Below, piece by piece: positions 36,701 to 49,600 of a stretch of 64,000 nucleotides of DNA. The notes under the pieces were generated by a model, which saw nothing but the letters and a program-made list of their open reading frames with translations, was not told where the DNA came from and did not search any database. The first letter of the stretch is position 1, and each line of letters opens with the position of its first letter. The stretch spans positions 147,756-211,755 of the forward strand of contig FJUW01000069.1 in NCBI GenBank assembly GCA_900074885.1. The letters run 5' to 3'. The position numbers and the translations under genes are program-made. This stretch comes from Rhynchosporium graminicola (Eukaryota > Ascomycota > Leotiomycetes > Helotiales > Ploettnerulaceae).

Positions 36701-39700
36701 GATATTTAGTAGATACCTCGGAAGTTTCCTATATATCGAAAGGGCCTCCTAGAGCTTCAAATTTCAAAGACTAAATACCCTCCGTAAGAGGGAGGCCTAT
36801 TGTAAATCAGCACTCCTCTGCATCAGTAGGCTTATTCCTAGCCTCATTTACTTAAGCTAACATTACCTCTATATATATGCTAGAGACTAAGAGAGCTACT
36901 ACCTAGTCCAGGTTATTATTATAGCTTCTTCTATCCTTAAACGATATAGCCTAGCTAAAACCCTCGAGAATCCGTAGTAATTACCTTTAGTCCTACTATC
37001 TAGCTATTAAGCCCTCCTTGAAATCCCAATATCGACCTATATCTGCAGAATAGCCTAGAATATATAGTAACTACGCTAAAACATAGAACATTACTATAGA
37101 ATCTAATAAGAAGGCACTATATATTATAGTATTCCCGACATAAAGAAGAGTTATTAGGTTACTAATAGCAGAAGTAACTAACGAAGTTCTGAACGATTAG
37201 ATTACTAAGAGCTAGTTAACTTTTAGTATAGCTATACTACTAGAAGAAATCAAGTAAGTTCATAAGCTACTATATATATATCAATATATCAATTCAATAG
37301 GCTTAGAAGATATACTATTTACTGATCTCTACTACTATAGAGCTAGAATCCCAGAATATTCTAAGCTAGTCCAGGAGAATATAGCTAGGAGATATATACT
37401 AGCTAAGCTCGCTTAGCTAAATAAGATAATTAAAGAGGGAATTAAGTATAGGATATTTAAGAGCATACTCCTAGCTAACGGAGCGCTATTAGATTAGAAT
37501 AGCTATCTATATATAGTAGATAAAGGATCAGACTCTAAGGCATAAACTAAGGAATATAGAGTAATATTTAATTACTCTAAAATAAAAGAAAAGACGCCTA
37601 GCTGCTTAATAATATCTATAGCAGAGTGCTTTATATTTCTCAGTAATCCTAAGTATCGTCTATTTATCTAAATAGACCTTAAGCACGCTTACTAGTCAGT
37701 AAACTTATATCCAGAAGACCGCTACATCTATACTTTCTCTGCGCTAGGCTATAGATAATTGCAACTAACTCGCATGCCCCAGGGCTATAGAAGCTTAGCG
37801 TTCTCTATAACAGAACTAATAAAATTAGTCTTTAGGGATATACCCAAGTCTGCGGAAGCAGTAGCAAAAGGGTTCGATGATTCTGAGCCCTCGCTATTCT
37901 CTCCAATTATTTCTAAGAGTAGAGTAGTTCTTCAGGCCTTACTCTTCTATATAGACGATATCTTCGTAGCCTTTAAGACATTTAAGGAGGCATTTGCCTT
38001 TATAAAAGAATATCTCCTCCCTCGACTCCTATAGTCTAGTCTGAAACTTTCATTTAAGAAGTGTCTACTATTCATAATAGAGGTATTAGTTTTAGGAACC
38101 TTACATAAGGCTAGAGGTAAATCAATAATTAAACTAGAAAGGGCCTCAAGAATCTAAGTATAGCCGGTTCCCAAGAATGCTACGGAGGTCAGAAGATTCC
38201 TAGGAGCGATCCAAATTACGCGGCCCTAGGTGAAGAATTATACAGAGATTACTCGACTATTAAATCGACTTACTAGAGATATAGAATAGAGATAGAAAGA
38301 GAATAAGGCGATATCATTTGAGCTACTAAAGGAAGTATACTCAAGGGTAGTAGAGAGAAACGGCTACGATCTAACTCTCCTAGTGCAAATATATACAGAT
38401 ACTAGTGGATATACAAGAGGATATTATATCATATAATCTAAGGAGGGAGAGAAGAAGATAGTACTAATCCTTTTCGATAGCTTCACTTTCTCCAAAACCT
38501 AAAGGAATTATAGGACATATAAAAGAGAGCTCCTATTAATTATGGAGTTCAGTCGCAAATATCATTATATATTACGGGAAGATAAGCCAGGAATTATCTA
38601 TACAGATTATTAGCTATTAACTCACTTTCTAGATTCTTTAGCTCTTTAGGAGGGAATTTATACTAAGTGGGCTTTAGAGCTAAGGTTATTAAATATACGG
38701 ATTCACTATATTCCCGGCAGCCGAAACAAGACTGCGGATACTTTATCACGTACTATTTTTCCTGGAGATAATTACGATAGACTAGATATAATAAGGTTTA
38801 GAGAAGAGCAGTAGACTGCTACTAGACCTATCTAGAGATAGAAGGACAGAATTAGTAGATATAAAGATCTGCTAAAAGAGTTAGAGCTTAGTGCTAAGAA
38901 GACTAATAGTAAGAAATTAGAAGTTATCAGAGAGATATTTAAGGTAGATAATATCGAGAAATAGGCGGGAGGTAAGAAGGAAGATCTAGAGTTTATAGCT
39001 GCCCTATATACAGTAGGAGAGAGGTTCTAGGATACAACTTTATAGTTAAGTTCACCCTTTACTAGACTGCAAGTTTTAGAAGATACGCCTCTCCGTGAAA
39101 TATTTAAAGCTCTATCTGCGGAGACTTACTAGTTATCGAAGCTAGTAACAGTCGAGCTGATATCCCTTTCAGAAGCTTATAAGAAGATATACTAGTATAA
39201 GGACATCATCAGGTTCCTTCTCTATAGTATCTACCCAGATAGTACAGATCGCATAAGGAAGAGATCCCTAGAGCTCTAATATAAGAAATACAAGTAGGAA
39301 CATAAGGTATTATAGTATAAATAGAGAGGAGTATATAAACATTATCTTATGCTAGGACAAGTTGCAGAAGCTTTAGTAAAAGCGCATGACAAGAGAGGAC
39401 ATTTTGCATCGACTATTACCACTAGAAAACTCAGAGGTATCTATTAGCCTATACTCACCAAGGATATTACTCTATATATTGCTAGGTATCTACAATACGC
39501 GAAACACGGACCAGCTCAGAAGTTAGCACTACTCTCCCAGATTATAGTCTCTGTACCGATGGAATTACTTAGGGTAGACTTTTATAGACCTTTCATGCAA
39601 CTGCCTAAGAGTTACAGATACCTTCTTATCGTTATAGACTACTTCTCCCGGCTAGTTTAGGCCTTTCCTTATATAGCAGCTAACTCGGAACATATTAAAG

Positions 39701-40620
39701 TATCGCTGGATATGCTATTTAAGACAGATAGTATACCTATTAGCTTTTATATAGATCCTAGAAGTCACTTTAGGGAAGAAATCAGAAACTACGTTAGTAA
39801 GAAAGGTGTTTTATAGCTCAACTTACCCTTAGCCTCCAAGAAGTCCACGGGCATAGCAGAGAAGGCTATTGATTTAGTCCAGCAAGCTATAACTAAGACA
39901 GGTCCTAACTATACTATCAAGCTCCAAAAGGTAGTGTTTGAAATAAATTTGAGGGAGATTAGGTTCCTTAGGTACTTACCCTTTCATATACACCGTAGGT
40001 ACTAGCCTAGGTCAGAAGTAGACCTTACCTTTCCCGCCTATTATATCAGAGCGATTCATTAGGAGCTAGACTTATAGGGTTTCCCTGATATACTTTAGGG
40101 AGCTAATAGTAAGGAGAACAAGGAATAGGGAGATAAGGTACTAGAGTATATTAGGGCGCAAGCTACTAAATTAGAGCAGGTGGATATAGCCTCACACCTG
40201 GAGAGAATAAGACGGAAAGAGATACATGATCTAAGGGTATCTGGAAGACAATATCTAGGTATCGGCTCTATAGTTATGCTCTACGATCATACTATAGCTA
40301 GACAAAAGCTACGCCTAAGCTAGAGAGGTCCTTTCGTAGTCTCTAGCATAGGTAGTGAATATAGCAAATCGTACACCTTATAGCAGATCGACAGAACACC
40401 TATACTATAACACTTCTATATCGATCAAATAAAGCCCTTTTATCTGCGAAACTCATACCTTATAAATAGACAGGAGGAAAGACTACTATCATATCAGAAC
40501 CTCAGAGCTAAGAAGGGCAAATATTCTCTGCTAGTAGAGCTCAGAACAGGTCGAAAGATAGAGGTGGTAGCTAGAGATTCCATACCAGGGGTGTAGCAGC
40601 AAGAGTAGGGAGTTTGATAA
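33800..40620 (+). pseudogene. gag-pol relic of element E
   Basis: Gag lies about 33840-34860 with basic helices (IDIKAAREKVKESRKGKI) and an Asn/Ser/Gln-rich tail. A zinc knuckle near 35110-35150 reads YISYRYYGHLKSAC, with two Cys turned to Tyr. A retropepsin-like site (IDxGSDLVIISP) is near 36060-36100. A Ser/Asp-rich linker follows (36520-36610). Reverse transcriptase spans about 37400-38300, with LTRMPQGYRSLAFS and LFYIDDIFVAF (37759-38034 is fully open). RNase H is at 38390-38760 (YTDTSG, ADTLSRT). Integrase runs from about 39370 (KAHDKRGHF, then RVDFYRPF and VIDYFSR). Confidence 0.85.
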
Positions 40621-40836
40621 TACATATAGAAGGTTTAAGGTCAGGGATTATAGAGTTTTCATCTGTAGGTTTAGGAGTTATAATATTAGAAGGAGATATT
40701 CTTTATCTCTAGAGGGAGTTATTCAAGTAGACTTCTGGGAGTACTTAGTTCTAGAGGTATGTTTACAGCTGTATTATATAATTTACTTTGGCATATCGAT
40801 AGAGGTCTCGAGGGCGAGACTTATGGGTGGTGGACT

Positions 40837-40970
40837 TGTGATATCACTGGATTTGTACCTAGCTAGTAGCGCACAGACCTCTCCCTCCCATAGCTTTCTT
40901 TCCAAGGTCTCCAGACCTTCTCTACAATACAACTACGCTTCTCAAGAGGTTCTGTTCCCACTCCTTTTCT
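40837..40970 (+). repeat. 3' LTR of element E
   Basis: 134 bases, preceded by the purine-rich GGGTGGTGGACT and followed by CGTAT. Confidence 0.93.
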
Positions 40971-40975
40971 CGTAT

Positions 40976-43900
40976 CCATGATGCTTCTCTAGTAAAGGCG
41001 CATATAGCTATATACTCTGCTTCCGTAGAGGTAAGAGCTATAGTAGTCTGTCGCTTTAAAATAGCTAAGAAAACACCTCCTGTAAGAAAGAAATACACTC
41101 CGGTATACGACACTCTATCGATTCGGTTACCGGCCTAATTAGAGTCGCAGAAACCTCTTAATTTCATCTTCTCTCTATCGGTAATATCTCCTTCGTAAGT
41201 CGTAGCGTAGTACTTCGTACCTTATAGGTACGTAAGTACTCTCTTGGCGCTCGTAAGGTGTTAAGGTAATAGATTTGTCAGAAATTATGATAGTATAGAG
41301 TAGTAGTATAGTATATCCCAGCGAGTATAAGCTAGGTACTATAAACTACCGCAAAGCTATTAATATAGCTTGATTTCTTATAGAGTAGCTACTCCCTTGA
41401 ATTTGACTATAGAAACCTCTGAACTAGTAGTAAAGGGCGTATTAGCGCTCTTATAGTTAGTTATTCTAAATCGATCTAATATCTTATCGATATACGTATC
41501 TTAGTAAAGAGAAATCGTCTTCTTCTCTCTGTCACGTATAATTCTGACGCTAAGGAAGTATTTAGCTAGTCTAGCTAGTAGAATATCGAATATAGTGAGA
41601 ATCTTCTTCTTAAGCTCTTTAAGAGCTATTCCAGCCTTTGAGATAACTAGAAAATCGTCAACGTAGGTAATGATAATTATTCTAGTTTCTTAGTTGATAT
41701 ATACGTAATTATCAGTTTATAAAAGTATAAAGTCGATAATACCGAACTCCTTATGTAAAGTCTCTTACTAGAGACGTGGAGACTACTTCAGACTGTATAG
41801 AGCTTTTAGTAAGAGCATATATTTATCGTCTATGAGTCTACGCCTAAATTATCTATAAAATAGTAGCAATTTGACGTATATCTAGGTATCGGCTTCACTA
41901 TATAAGAATACTATTACTATATCAAATTGTTCGACTTCTAAGTCGTACTCCGCCGCAACTACTAAGCCTATCTTCTAAGTAGAAGATTTATAGACTCCGG
42001 TATACGTCTGATCGTAATCGTAACTAAATCGTTGCGTATAACCTTAGACTATAAATCTGACCTTATATTTATCGATTTTACTATCTATATCTCTCTTAGT
42101 CTTGAAAACTAGACGAGAACCTAGTACTCTGCACCTTTTTAGTATATCAGAGCGACTTATAGTCTTCTAAGTCGACTTCTCCTCAAGAGATCGGTACTCC
42201 TTAATAACCGCTTTCTTCTATTCTGGCTAATCAGGTCTCTTTATAGCCTGATCTAAGGTAGTCGGATTGTCTAAAAATAGCGACTCTTCTTAAGCTGTAT
42301 AAAAGGCTAGTCGATACTGACTAGTACTCTCTTATACTTCTTCAAGTAGTGAAATTACATAGGAGTAGCTATTATTTAGTTCTAGGGTTACCTTAGGCGT
42401 TAAGTTTAGAGTCGGAGTCGGATTATTACAGCTAGAGCGTATAGTCCTAGGGACGTACTCCGGCATATAGTTCTTAGATCCAGGAGGCCTACTACGCTTC
42501 TTTTGTATAGTAATTTGCTCCGGAATATCGACCTCTAGTGCTAGAACTTCGTCCTTAACTATAGATTCGGCATCCGTACTACTATCGACTTCTTCTTCCG
42601 AGACTATACTTATATCAGGAGTAGTAGTAATAGTAACCTCGACGTCTTGATTTTAACTCAAAGTATCGATAGAATTACCCCTAGTTTAAGGTACTATTAT
42701 AGCGTCTTCTTCGTAAGGTTCTATAACTAAGCTATCTTTATCAAATCGTAGATAAGAGGTACGAACTACCTTTCTATTGACTAGGCATCTATAGATATTA
42801 TAACCTTCAAATCCCACTAGAATACCCTTTTTAGCTCTAGGAGCTACCTTATAGCTCTGGACTCTCTTCTCCTTATTAATTAGTATAAAGATAGGATATC
42901 CTAATACACGGAGATACTTGATAGAGGGAGTATAGTTCACCCCTGGTTCAATATCGTCCTAGAAGCACTTAAAAGGAGTCTTCCTTTCTACTCTAGAAGT
43001 AGAAGTAAGGTTAGCGATATATATGCAGGCGAGTAGAATTTCCGGCTACATGTAGTTAGGTATATTCTAATCCACTATAACTATACGTACTTTCTCGATA
43101 ATCGTACGTATAGAGCGTTTAGCTCTTCTATCTTACTCTGGAGTATACGGAGTAGACTCCTCTAGTAGTATTCCAAGGTAGTCGGTAAGCTCTTTCATCT
43201 GAGAGGGAGAGTACTCCTTGCTCCTGTCATATCTCTATACCTTAATTTTACGGTAATTCTGTGTTTCGGCTAACTTAATTAGCTTTTAATTAGCTAGGTA
43301 TATATCCGACTTCTTAGTATAAGTAAAGGCCTACTTTCTAGTCGAATAGGCGCATGAGAAGATAGAGGCGTAAGAGTGACTATTCAGAGCCTTAGGTTTA
43401 AGGTATACTATATCTATATGGATTTTATCTATTGATCTAGCAGGTCGTGCACGTACCGATACCGTATTAACCTTCCGAATAGGTCGGCCTTTCTCATATA
43501 GTACGTAAAGACGAGTTCTACTAGTCTTAAGCTCTATAAACTTCATACTAGTAACTATAGATTGAGTGCGTCGTACTACGTTAAAGCTAGCGTGATATAT
43601 ACGTCTGTGCTAAAGCTCTATATCGACTGTAGCTTACTCTACTGCTGCAGGTAAGCTTAAACCCGGAAGGCTAGCATACCCTGCGCCGGAGGTCTCCTTA
43701 ATAATAAACAGATTTTCGTTAATTATATAGATCTCCTTCTCCTTAGACGTATAGAGAACAGAACTGCGTAAATAACCTCCTAATTTATTCAATTTAGAAC
43801 CGGAGTATAGGTAGACTGGAGACTACGGGATATATAGTATATTATAGCACTCTAATATGCGCACTATACTATCGGTCTTTATCGCCTTAATCGTATAACT

Positions 43901-45560
43901 TCTAATCCCGGTAGGGCGTAACGGCCTATTAATAGTAAGCATATAGGGTAAGTCGTCTTTTAGCGTATATAAAGTAAATTTAGAAAGGTCATTAGATATA
44001 TGCTCCGTAGCGCCGGTGTCGAAGAGCTATCGTGACTTATTATAGTAAGAGAATATAGCTATGGAAGCTATAATAGTAGGGAAACACAGTAAAAGGGCTG
44101 CGCCGAAGATACTACTATTATCGGAATCGTTATCCTTCTTCTTTCTACTACTAGTCTTCTTCTTATTAGTCTTACTCTCTCCCTCCTTCTTCTTTAGCTA
44201 TTCGGTATGCGGGATCCACTTCTTTCCAGACTTCTCCTTAAACTCCTTCTTCTTCTGCTTATTAATAACAAAACAGCTCTCTAGAGTATACTTTAGCGAT
44301 ATCTGTTTATAGTGCTTATAAGTCGGCCTAGTTTGATCTTTACTAGCCGGCTTAGTAGCTCCTCCGCCGCTTCCTTTCTTAGGTATAGACTTATTGCCGT
44401 ATAGAGCTTGACTTGCTATCTTTCTAGTAGAGTCACTCGCTCTTGCCTCGTTAGTGATATCTTCGATTAAACTAACTAAAGTCACTCCTGATTTAGCCTT
44501 CTCGGTCGTATCTAGGTTATTACTAGAAGAAACTCTTAAGAGAGAACGTTATCTTTTAGCCTATATAGGCTATTTCTCTGAAACTGCGGTAATAAATATG
44601 ATTAGATACTATACCGGAGGTAGAGCTATTATTAAAGTCTCTAATTTGATAATCGAGAGCTTAAAAGCGATAATAAACTTCTCTAGGGAGTTGAAATCGT
44701 TATACTAGAGCTTGACGTAATCTTGTATAGCGTTGTATACTAGTATATTGCCACCTCCTTCGTACTGCGCCTATAAGGCCTCCTATATATCTAATGCGGT
44801 AGTTTTACTAGTTGTATACGCGAGAGGTCCGGCCTTGCAATTCAACGTGATTACTAGCTTTATTTGACTCTCTCTAGACTCCTAAATCTTGCTACTTCTT
44901 AAGTGCTTTATCGTCAACCTTATCGTCCTATTCGTCTACCTCTTTAGGCATATAGTCACGAGATTTAATGTTGAGAAACTTGCTGATTCTATTAGTTTTA
45001 GTAATATTTAGTACCTTGTCTCTCTATTCCGTATAGTTCTCTCCTCCCTTGAGCTTATAGCTGTCTGCTAAGTTCAAAGACGTAGAGCTACTTATCTTCT
45101 TGCGTTTATACGGCTCTTCTAGCGTAGTCGCAGTAATAGGTTCCGATTCCGGGTCTTCCGGATCCTCCTCTGGATAGTCCTAGGATGTCGATTTAGCGTC
45201 TACAGGGGGTAAATCGGGTATATTTTAAGTCCTAGGGACTTAGGTGGGTTCCGGCGCTAGCGCGGAAGACTCTGTACCTCGAGATGCGATAATTTCGGAA
45301 TCGTCGACTTTAATTACTATACGAGTACGAGTATTAAGTACTATACGGTTTATTTATGGTGTTGAAGACTCTAAAGACTCTTCAATAGAGCTAGAGTTAT
45401 CAGAGTATACTTCTTCGACTTCTTCCAATAATAGTAGCGTAGGTGCGATAGCTGAAGAACTCTCTCTACTAGTACTCTGCGCGACTGTATTTGCTATAGA
45501 AAAACGCGCTAGTTTAACTGACTATACGCGTATACTATACCTTGATCGGAAGCTCGCAAC
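40976..45560 (-). pseudogene. copia gag-pol relic of element D, main part
   Basis: Read right to left: gag about 44930-45500 (SLNLADSYKLKGGENYT) and 44198-44485. Its zinc knuckle near 44285-44335 has two Cys and one His read as Tyr. Gag-pre-integrase and integrase follow at about 42950-43900 (IDKIHIDIVYLKP at 43331-43546). The conserved KGILVGFEGYNIYRC block is at 42686-42940. Reverse transcriptase keeps an intact YVDDF box at 41652-41665. RNase H shows LTSTEAEYIAIC near 41010-41050 and breaks off at ATACG, the insertion site of E. The domain order integrase before reverse transcriptase defines Ty1/copia. Confidence 0.88.
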
Positions 45561-45671
45561 TTGAATCTCTACCCTTAGTACTGAGAAATAGTTCGACGCT
45601 TACTATTAAGAATCACAGTACTACTGCTTCTTTGAGTACTACTCTACTTCTAGCTATCGGGGCTTATAACC

Positions 45672-45849
45672 TATCGCAAGGTTACGTTGATCTTCAGAGT
45701 AAGGCATAGAGTAGTTGAATGATATTAGTTATATTGCAGTACTAATTACTATGGAGAGTCGATAGAAGATATTATCTAGGAATATCCGCACGGACCATGC
45801 ACGTGACTACAGTCACCTGATCCATGCCAAGACCCATATCCTCGCAACA
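45672..45849 (-). repeat. 5' LTR of element D
   Basis: 178 bases, direct repeat of 31595-31772. On the minus strand it is followed by GGTTATAAGCCCCGATAGC, a possible primer-binding region. Confidence 0.93.
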
Positions 45850-45854
45850 TTTAT

Positions 45855-46570
45855 TCCCTAAGTTAAAGTGTACTTTAGCTCCTAACTCTATTACTAGTAA
45901 GTATATAAACTATATTAAGAAAAGTAAATCTTACGAAGATATAAGTATAAATTTCCTCTCTCTAGCGAATACTTAGCTAATAGCTAGCGAGGTTCTAGCT
46001 ATCCTAATAAGTATTCTTAGCTAACTATAAGATATAGCTTTAAAAGTAGTAATAAGTAAGAGTTCCGAAGAAATATTAAAGATTACCTAAGCACGCTTTA
46101 ATATAGAGAAGAAGCAGGCTAATTATACTTCTAAAGTTAATAATACTATAGCTATTAAATCTCCTTAGAAGCTAGTTATTAATTCTAATACCGAGCTATC
46201 CTCTAGTATTATATCAGCGATCTCTGAGGTATCTAAGTATACGCTGCGCTCTATAGCTAAAGTCACTACTACTATTAATATTATAAATACTACTCTTCTA
46301 AAGGAAATTCATAGTCTCCGTATAATATAAATCACTCTCTCTAGCGAGCTCCTTACTAATCTTCAGCGAAAGACTTCTATACTATTTATACTAGATTCTT
46401 TCCATAAGTAGCTTCACTAGATATATAGCTAGAGGTTAATAGAGAGGAAGTCGCGGATAGAGATATAGATACTACTAATCAGAAGATTACTAAGTAAACT
46501 TTCTTTAGCGATATCTTAGAGTTTATCCGGCGAGAGCTAGTTTACTAGCGATCCGTATAGATAATAAAAC
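45855..46570 (+). pseudogene. opposite-strand frame of element B, part 3
   Basis: Continues with PKLKCTLAPNSITSKYINYI and runs about 230 codons with Leu/Ile/Ser/Thr-rich, partly helical content. It ends near 46568 (TAA TAA), just before the chromodomain end of pol on the other strand. In-frame stops are TAG or TAA where CAG, CAA or TGG would fit. The three parts give roughly 350 codons. No homologue was recognised. Antisense frames between pol and the 3' LTR are known in some plant Ty3/gypsy lineages; this placement is the same. Confidence 0.55.
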
Positions 46571-46619
46571 CTCTTTTTCCCCTTAGACCTCTACTAGATT
46601 TATAATCTCTAATATACCT

Positions 46620-49600
46620 TCAAAACTATAAAACCCTATAAGAAAAAACAGAAAAGTATATATCCTTTTATAAGTATTATTTCACTTTCGCTAGCGTCTC
46701 GCTAGTCTTTCTATAGCGTTTTGATTTTTTAAAGCTTTAATTTCTTTCTAGAGTCCCTAGAGGTTTTCTTTTAGCTCCTAAGAATCATAAGTAGAAGTAA
46801 ACCCCTTCTATCTTACTAGGAATTATTCTCTCCCTCTAACTACTCGCTAGTCTAGTAAGGAATCGACCTCCTATAATTCTTCACTATTAATAAGGTCAGG
46901 TTAGATAACCTCTGACGACTCGCCGGGCCTTTACTAGTATAGTTCTAATAGTAAGATATAGAAGATATTATATAGCCGACTATACTTAGTAGGTAAATCC
47001 AATCGATATACCTGCTTTCTAATTCTTTCGCTAATCTTAAATAGCCCTAGAAATTAGTAGTCTAGCTTCTTGCTCGATCGAATAGTTTTAATATTCTTTA
47101 CTAAGAGTAGAACTTATTAATCTACTTTAAAATAAACTAGTCGATAGTTCTTATTATACTACTTCGCTTAGGTTTCTTTAGTTCTTCGCTAGCTATTCTC
47201 TAGCTCTTAGCGTTTCTTAAATACTTCTTCTACTCTTTCTTTAGTAGTAAGTATCTACCCTCTTATAGGATCGTCCTCGATACCCTAGCGACTATCTAGT
47301 ATAATTCTATATCTAGCCTTATTTAGACTTATTCTAATAGCCTTATAATATATATTTATATACGCGAACTTCGCTATAAGTAATAAGTCTACCTAATCGT
47401 CTTAAAGATAATATACGAAACACTATAGCTATACTTCTATAGCTTAGTTTTATCGTTCCGTTTACCTATCAGTTTATAGGTAAAACGCCGTCGAAAGACC
47501 TCTCGTTATTCGGAAGTAGAAGTATACCTCTTACTAGAACTTAGAAATAAAAACAGAACCTCTATTAATAATAATAACTATAAGTAATCCGTAGTCCTTA
47601 AACTAATAGTTAATAAATAGCCGAGCTAAGCCTAGCGTATCAATTATCTTTAAGTAAGGAATATACTCTATATCTTTAGTATATCTATCGATAATCACTA
47701 GTAAACTATCGGAGATTCTTCCTATAGAGCTCCCTTTATAAGGTAGCAGATCTATAATAAAGTCTATAATTATAGACTCAAACGGCTTACTTAGCTAGCT
47801 AAGCGCTTATATCTCGCCGTCTATCTTTATTCTTCTTACTTTTATCCTTTAATAAATATTATAACTTTTAATATATTCTTTAATATCTAGCTTTATCTTC
47901 TACTAATAGTACTTTCGCTAGATAAGCTTTAGCGTCTTATCTTAACTAAAATAGCCTATAGTTAGATTATTATAGCATATCTTTATAATTTCAGTATAAA
48001 TAGCTTCATTTAGCGGAATATAAGCCTTTCGCCGGTATCTAAGTAGTCCTTCGCTATCGATACTCTAATCTGCATCCCCGGTTTTCTGTAATCTAGCTAA
48101 CTTCTTAATAGTAAAAGCGTCCCTTTTCTATAGCTTTATAAGCGTTAAGAGAAGTAAGTTCGACTTAGGGTTTACTATTTCGATTCTTATAATACTCGCT
48201 ATAAAGAACTATAGTATAGTATATCCATAGCTATACTAGCTAGCGCCCGGCTTCTCGCTAGCGCCTCTTAAGAGGGTATCTAAACCTCTAAATAAGTTCT
48301 ATAAACTATTAAGCTTTATAAGTATATATCACTAGTTAAGCGTAAAAGTCGTATCTATAGCCTCGATCGATACTCCTTTTGAAGAAGTATTATTAGTAAG
48401 TTATAGAATCTGAGTTAACTAGTATAATATACTATCGTTCGGACGCCGGTTACTCTCTATCGTATAGCTAGCTTTACTAGGTACGCAGATTAACTTATCT
48501 TTAATTACACTTCGTAGCTTATTTTACAAAATAGGAAGTATAATATTTTCCTTATCTTTCGCTAGCTTATAATCAGGCCTTCTTAATAGTCTATTAGTAG
48601 GATTATTTTTCCCTTATCTATAACTTAATATAAAGTTATACTTAGATAGCTCTAGAGCTTATCTAGCTTATTACTAGCTTAATACTATTATAGTTATAAA
48701 GTAATAGAAGTTATTATAATCTATTAATACCTTAACTAGAGCTATACTACCTTTAAAGTAATACCTCTAGTATATAAAGCACTTAATAATTACAAGGAGT
48801 TCTTAGTCATATACTTTATAATTTAACTTAGCAGGTTCTAGCTTTTTACTAAAGAATATAATAGGATACTAGATAGCCTTTTCCTCTTCTTTCGCTAGCT
48901 ACTCTCTAGGCTAAGAGAGAATTCCCGCGATAGTAAACCTAGAAGCGTTAGTCTCTAGCTTTCTCAGCTTCAGTGGATCGAAGTGCATAAGAAAAGGTAC
49001 TATAGTAAACGTATCTTTTAACGCGTTAAAAGCCTCCCTTTCTATAGTACTCTATCTAAAAGCAAGAGCAGGTTACCCTTTCTTCTTACTTTCTATTAAA
49101 CTTATTAGAGGTTAAGTAATCGCTAAGAACCTTATGATAAATTACTAGTAGAAGTTTATAAAACCGATAAAGACTTATATATCTCTAATACTTTTAAGCT
49201 CTAGCTATTCCCTAATAGTATCTATCCGGCTTATATCTATTGAAACGCTAGCTAAGGAGATAATATATCCTAGAAACTCTATACTTTCAGTATTAAAAGA
49301 GCACTTTAATAACTTAATAAAGAAGTTTATATACTAAAGTCTCTCTAGTACTTAGCAGACGTGTTATTTATATTATAATAAATCAGCAGAATAGATCAGG
49401 ATATTATTAAGATATATAATATAAGTAATATCGATAAAGCCCGGCTAGCGTATTATTAATAAATACCTAGAAAGTCGCTAGTGCATTTAATAGTCTAAAT
49501 AGCATAACTTAATACTCGTAATACCTATATCAGGTACGAAATATAATCTTCTAATTATTACCCTAGCGAATTCGGATATAGTAGTAAGCGTTATATAAGT

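Larger units (their letters stand above)
32281..40970 (+). mobile_element. Element E: Ty3/gypsy-like retrotransposon with 134-base LTRs
   Basis: The innermost element, 8690 bases, inserted in the RNase H of copia D. LTRs at 32281-32414 and 40837-40970 are 134 bases with four differences, all transitions. They start TGTGAT.TCACTGG and end CCTTTTCT. The duplication CGTAT is at 32276-32280 and 40971-40975. Pol on the plus strand has protease, reverse transcriptase, RNase H and integrase in Ty3 order, but no chromodomain was seen. RIP stops are present. Confidence 0.92.
31595..45849 (-). mobile_element. Element D: Ty1/copia retrotransposon split by element E
   Basis: LTRs at 31595-31772 and 45672-45849 (178 bases, ends TGTTGCGAGG and CCTTGCGA.A read on minus). 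The direct duplication TTTAT is at 31590-31594 and 45850-45854, inside element B. The purine tract abuts the left LTR on the minus strand. The LTR pair differs at 7 sites by eye, all transitions. Without E the element is about 5.6 kb, normal for copia. Confidence 0.93.

Noticed and set aside
45244..45564. Open plus-strand frame of 106 codons in element D
   Set aside because: The minus strand here reads a convincing copia gag (SLNLADSYKLKGGENYT and the acidic stretch before it), so this is its shadow.
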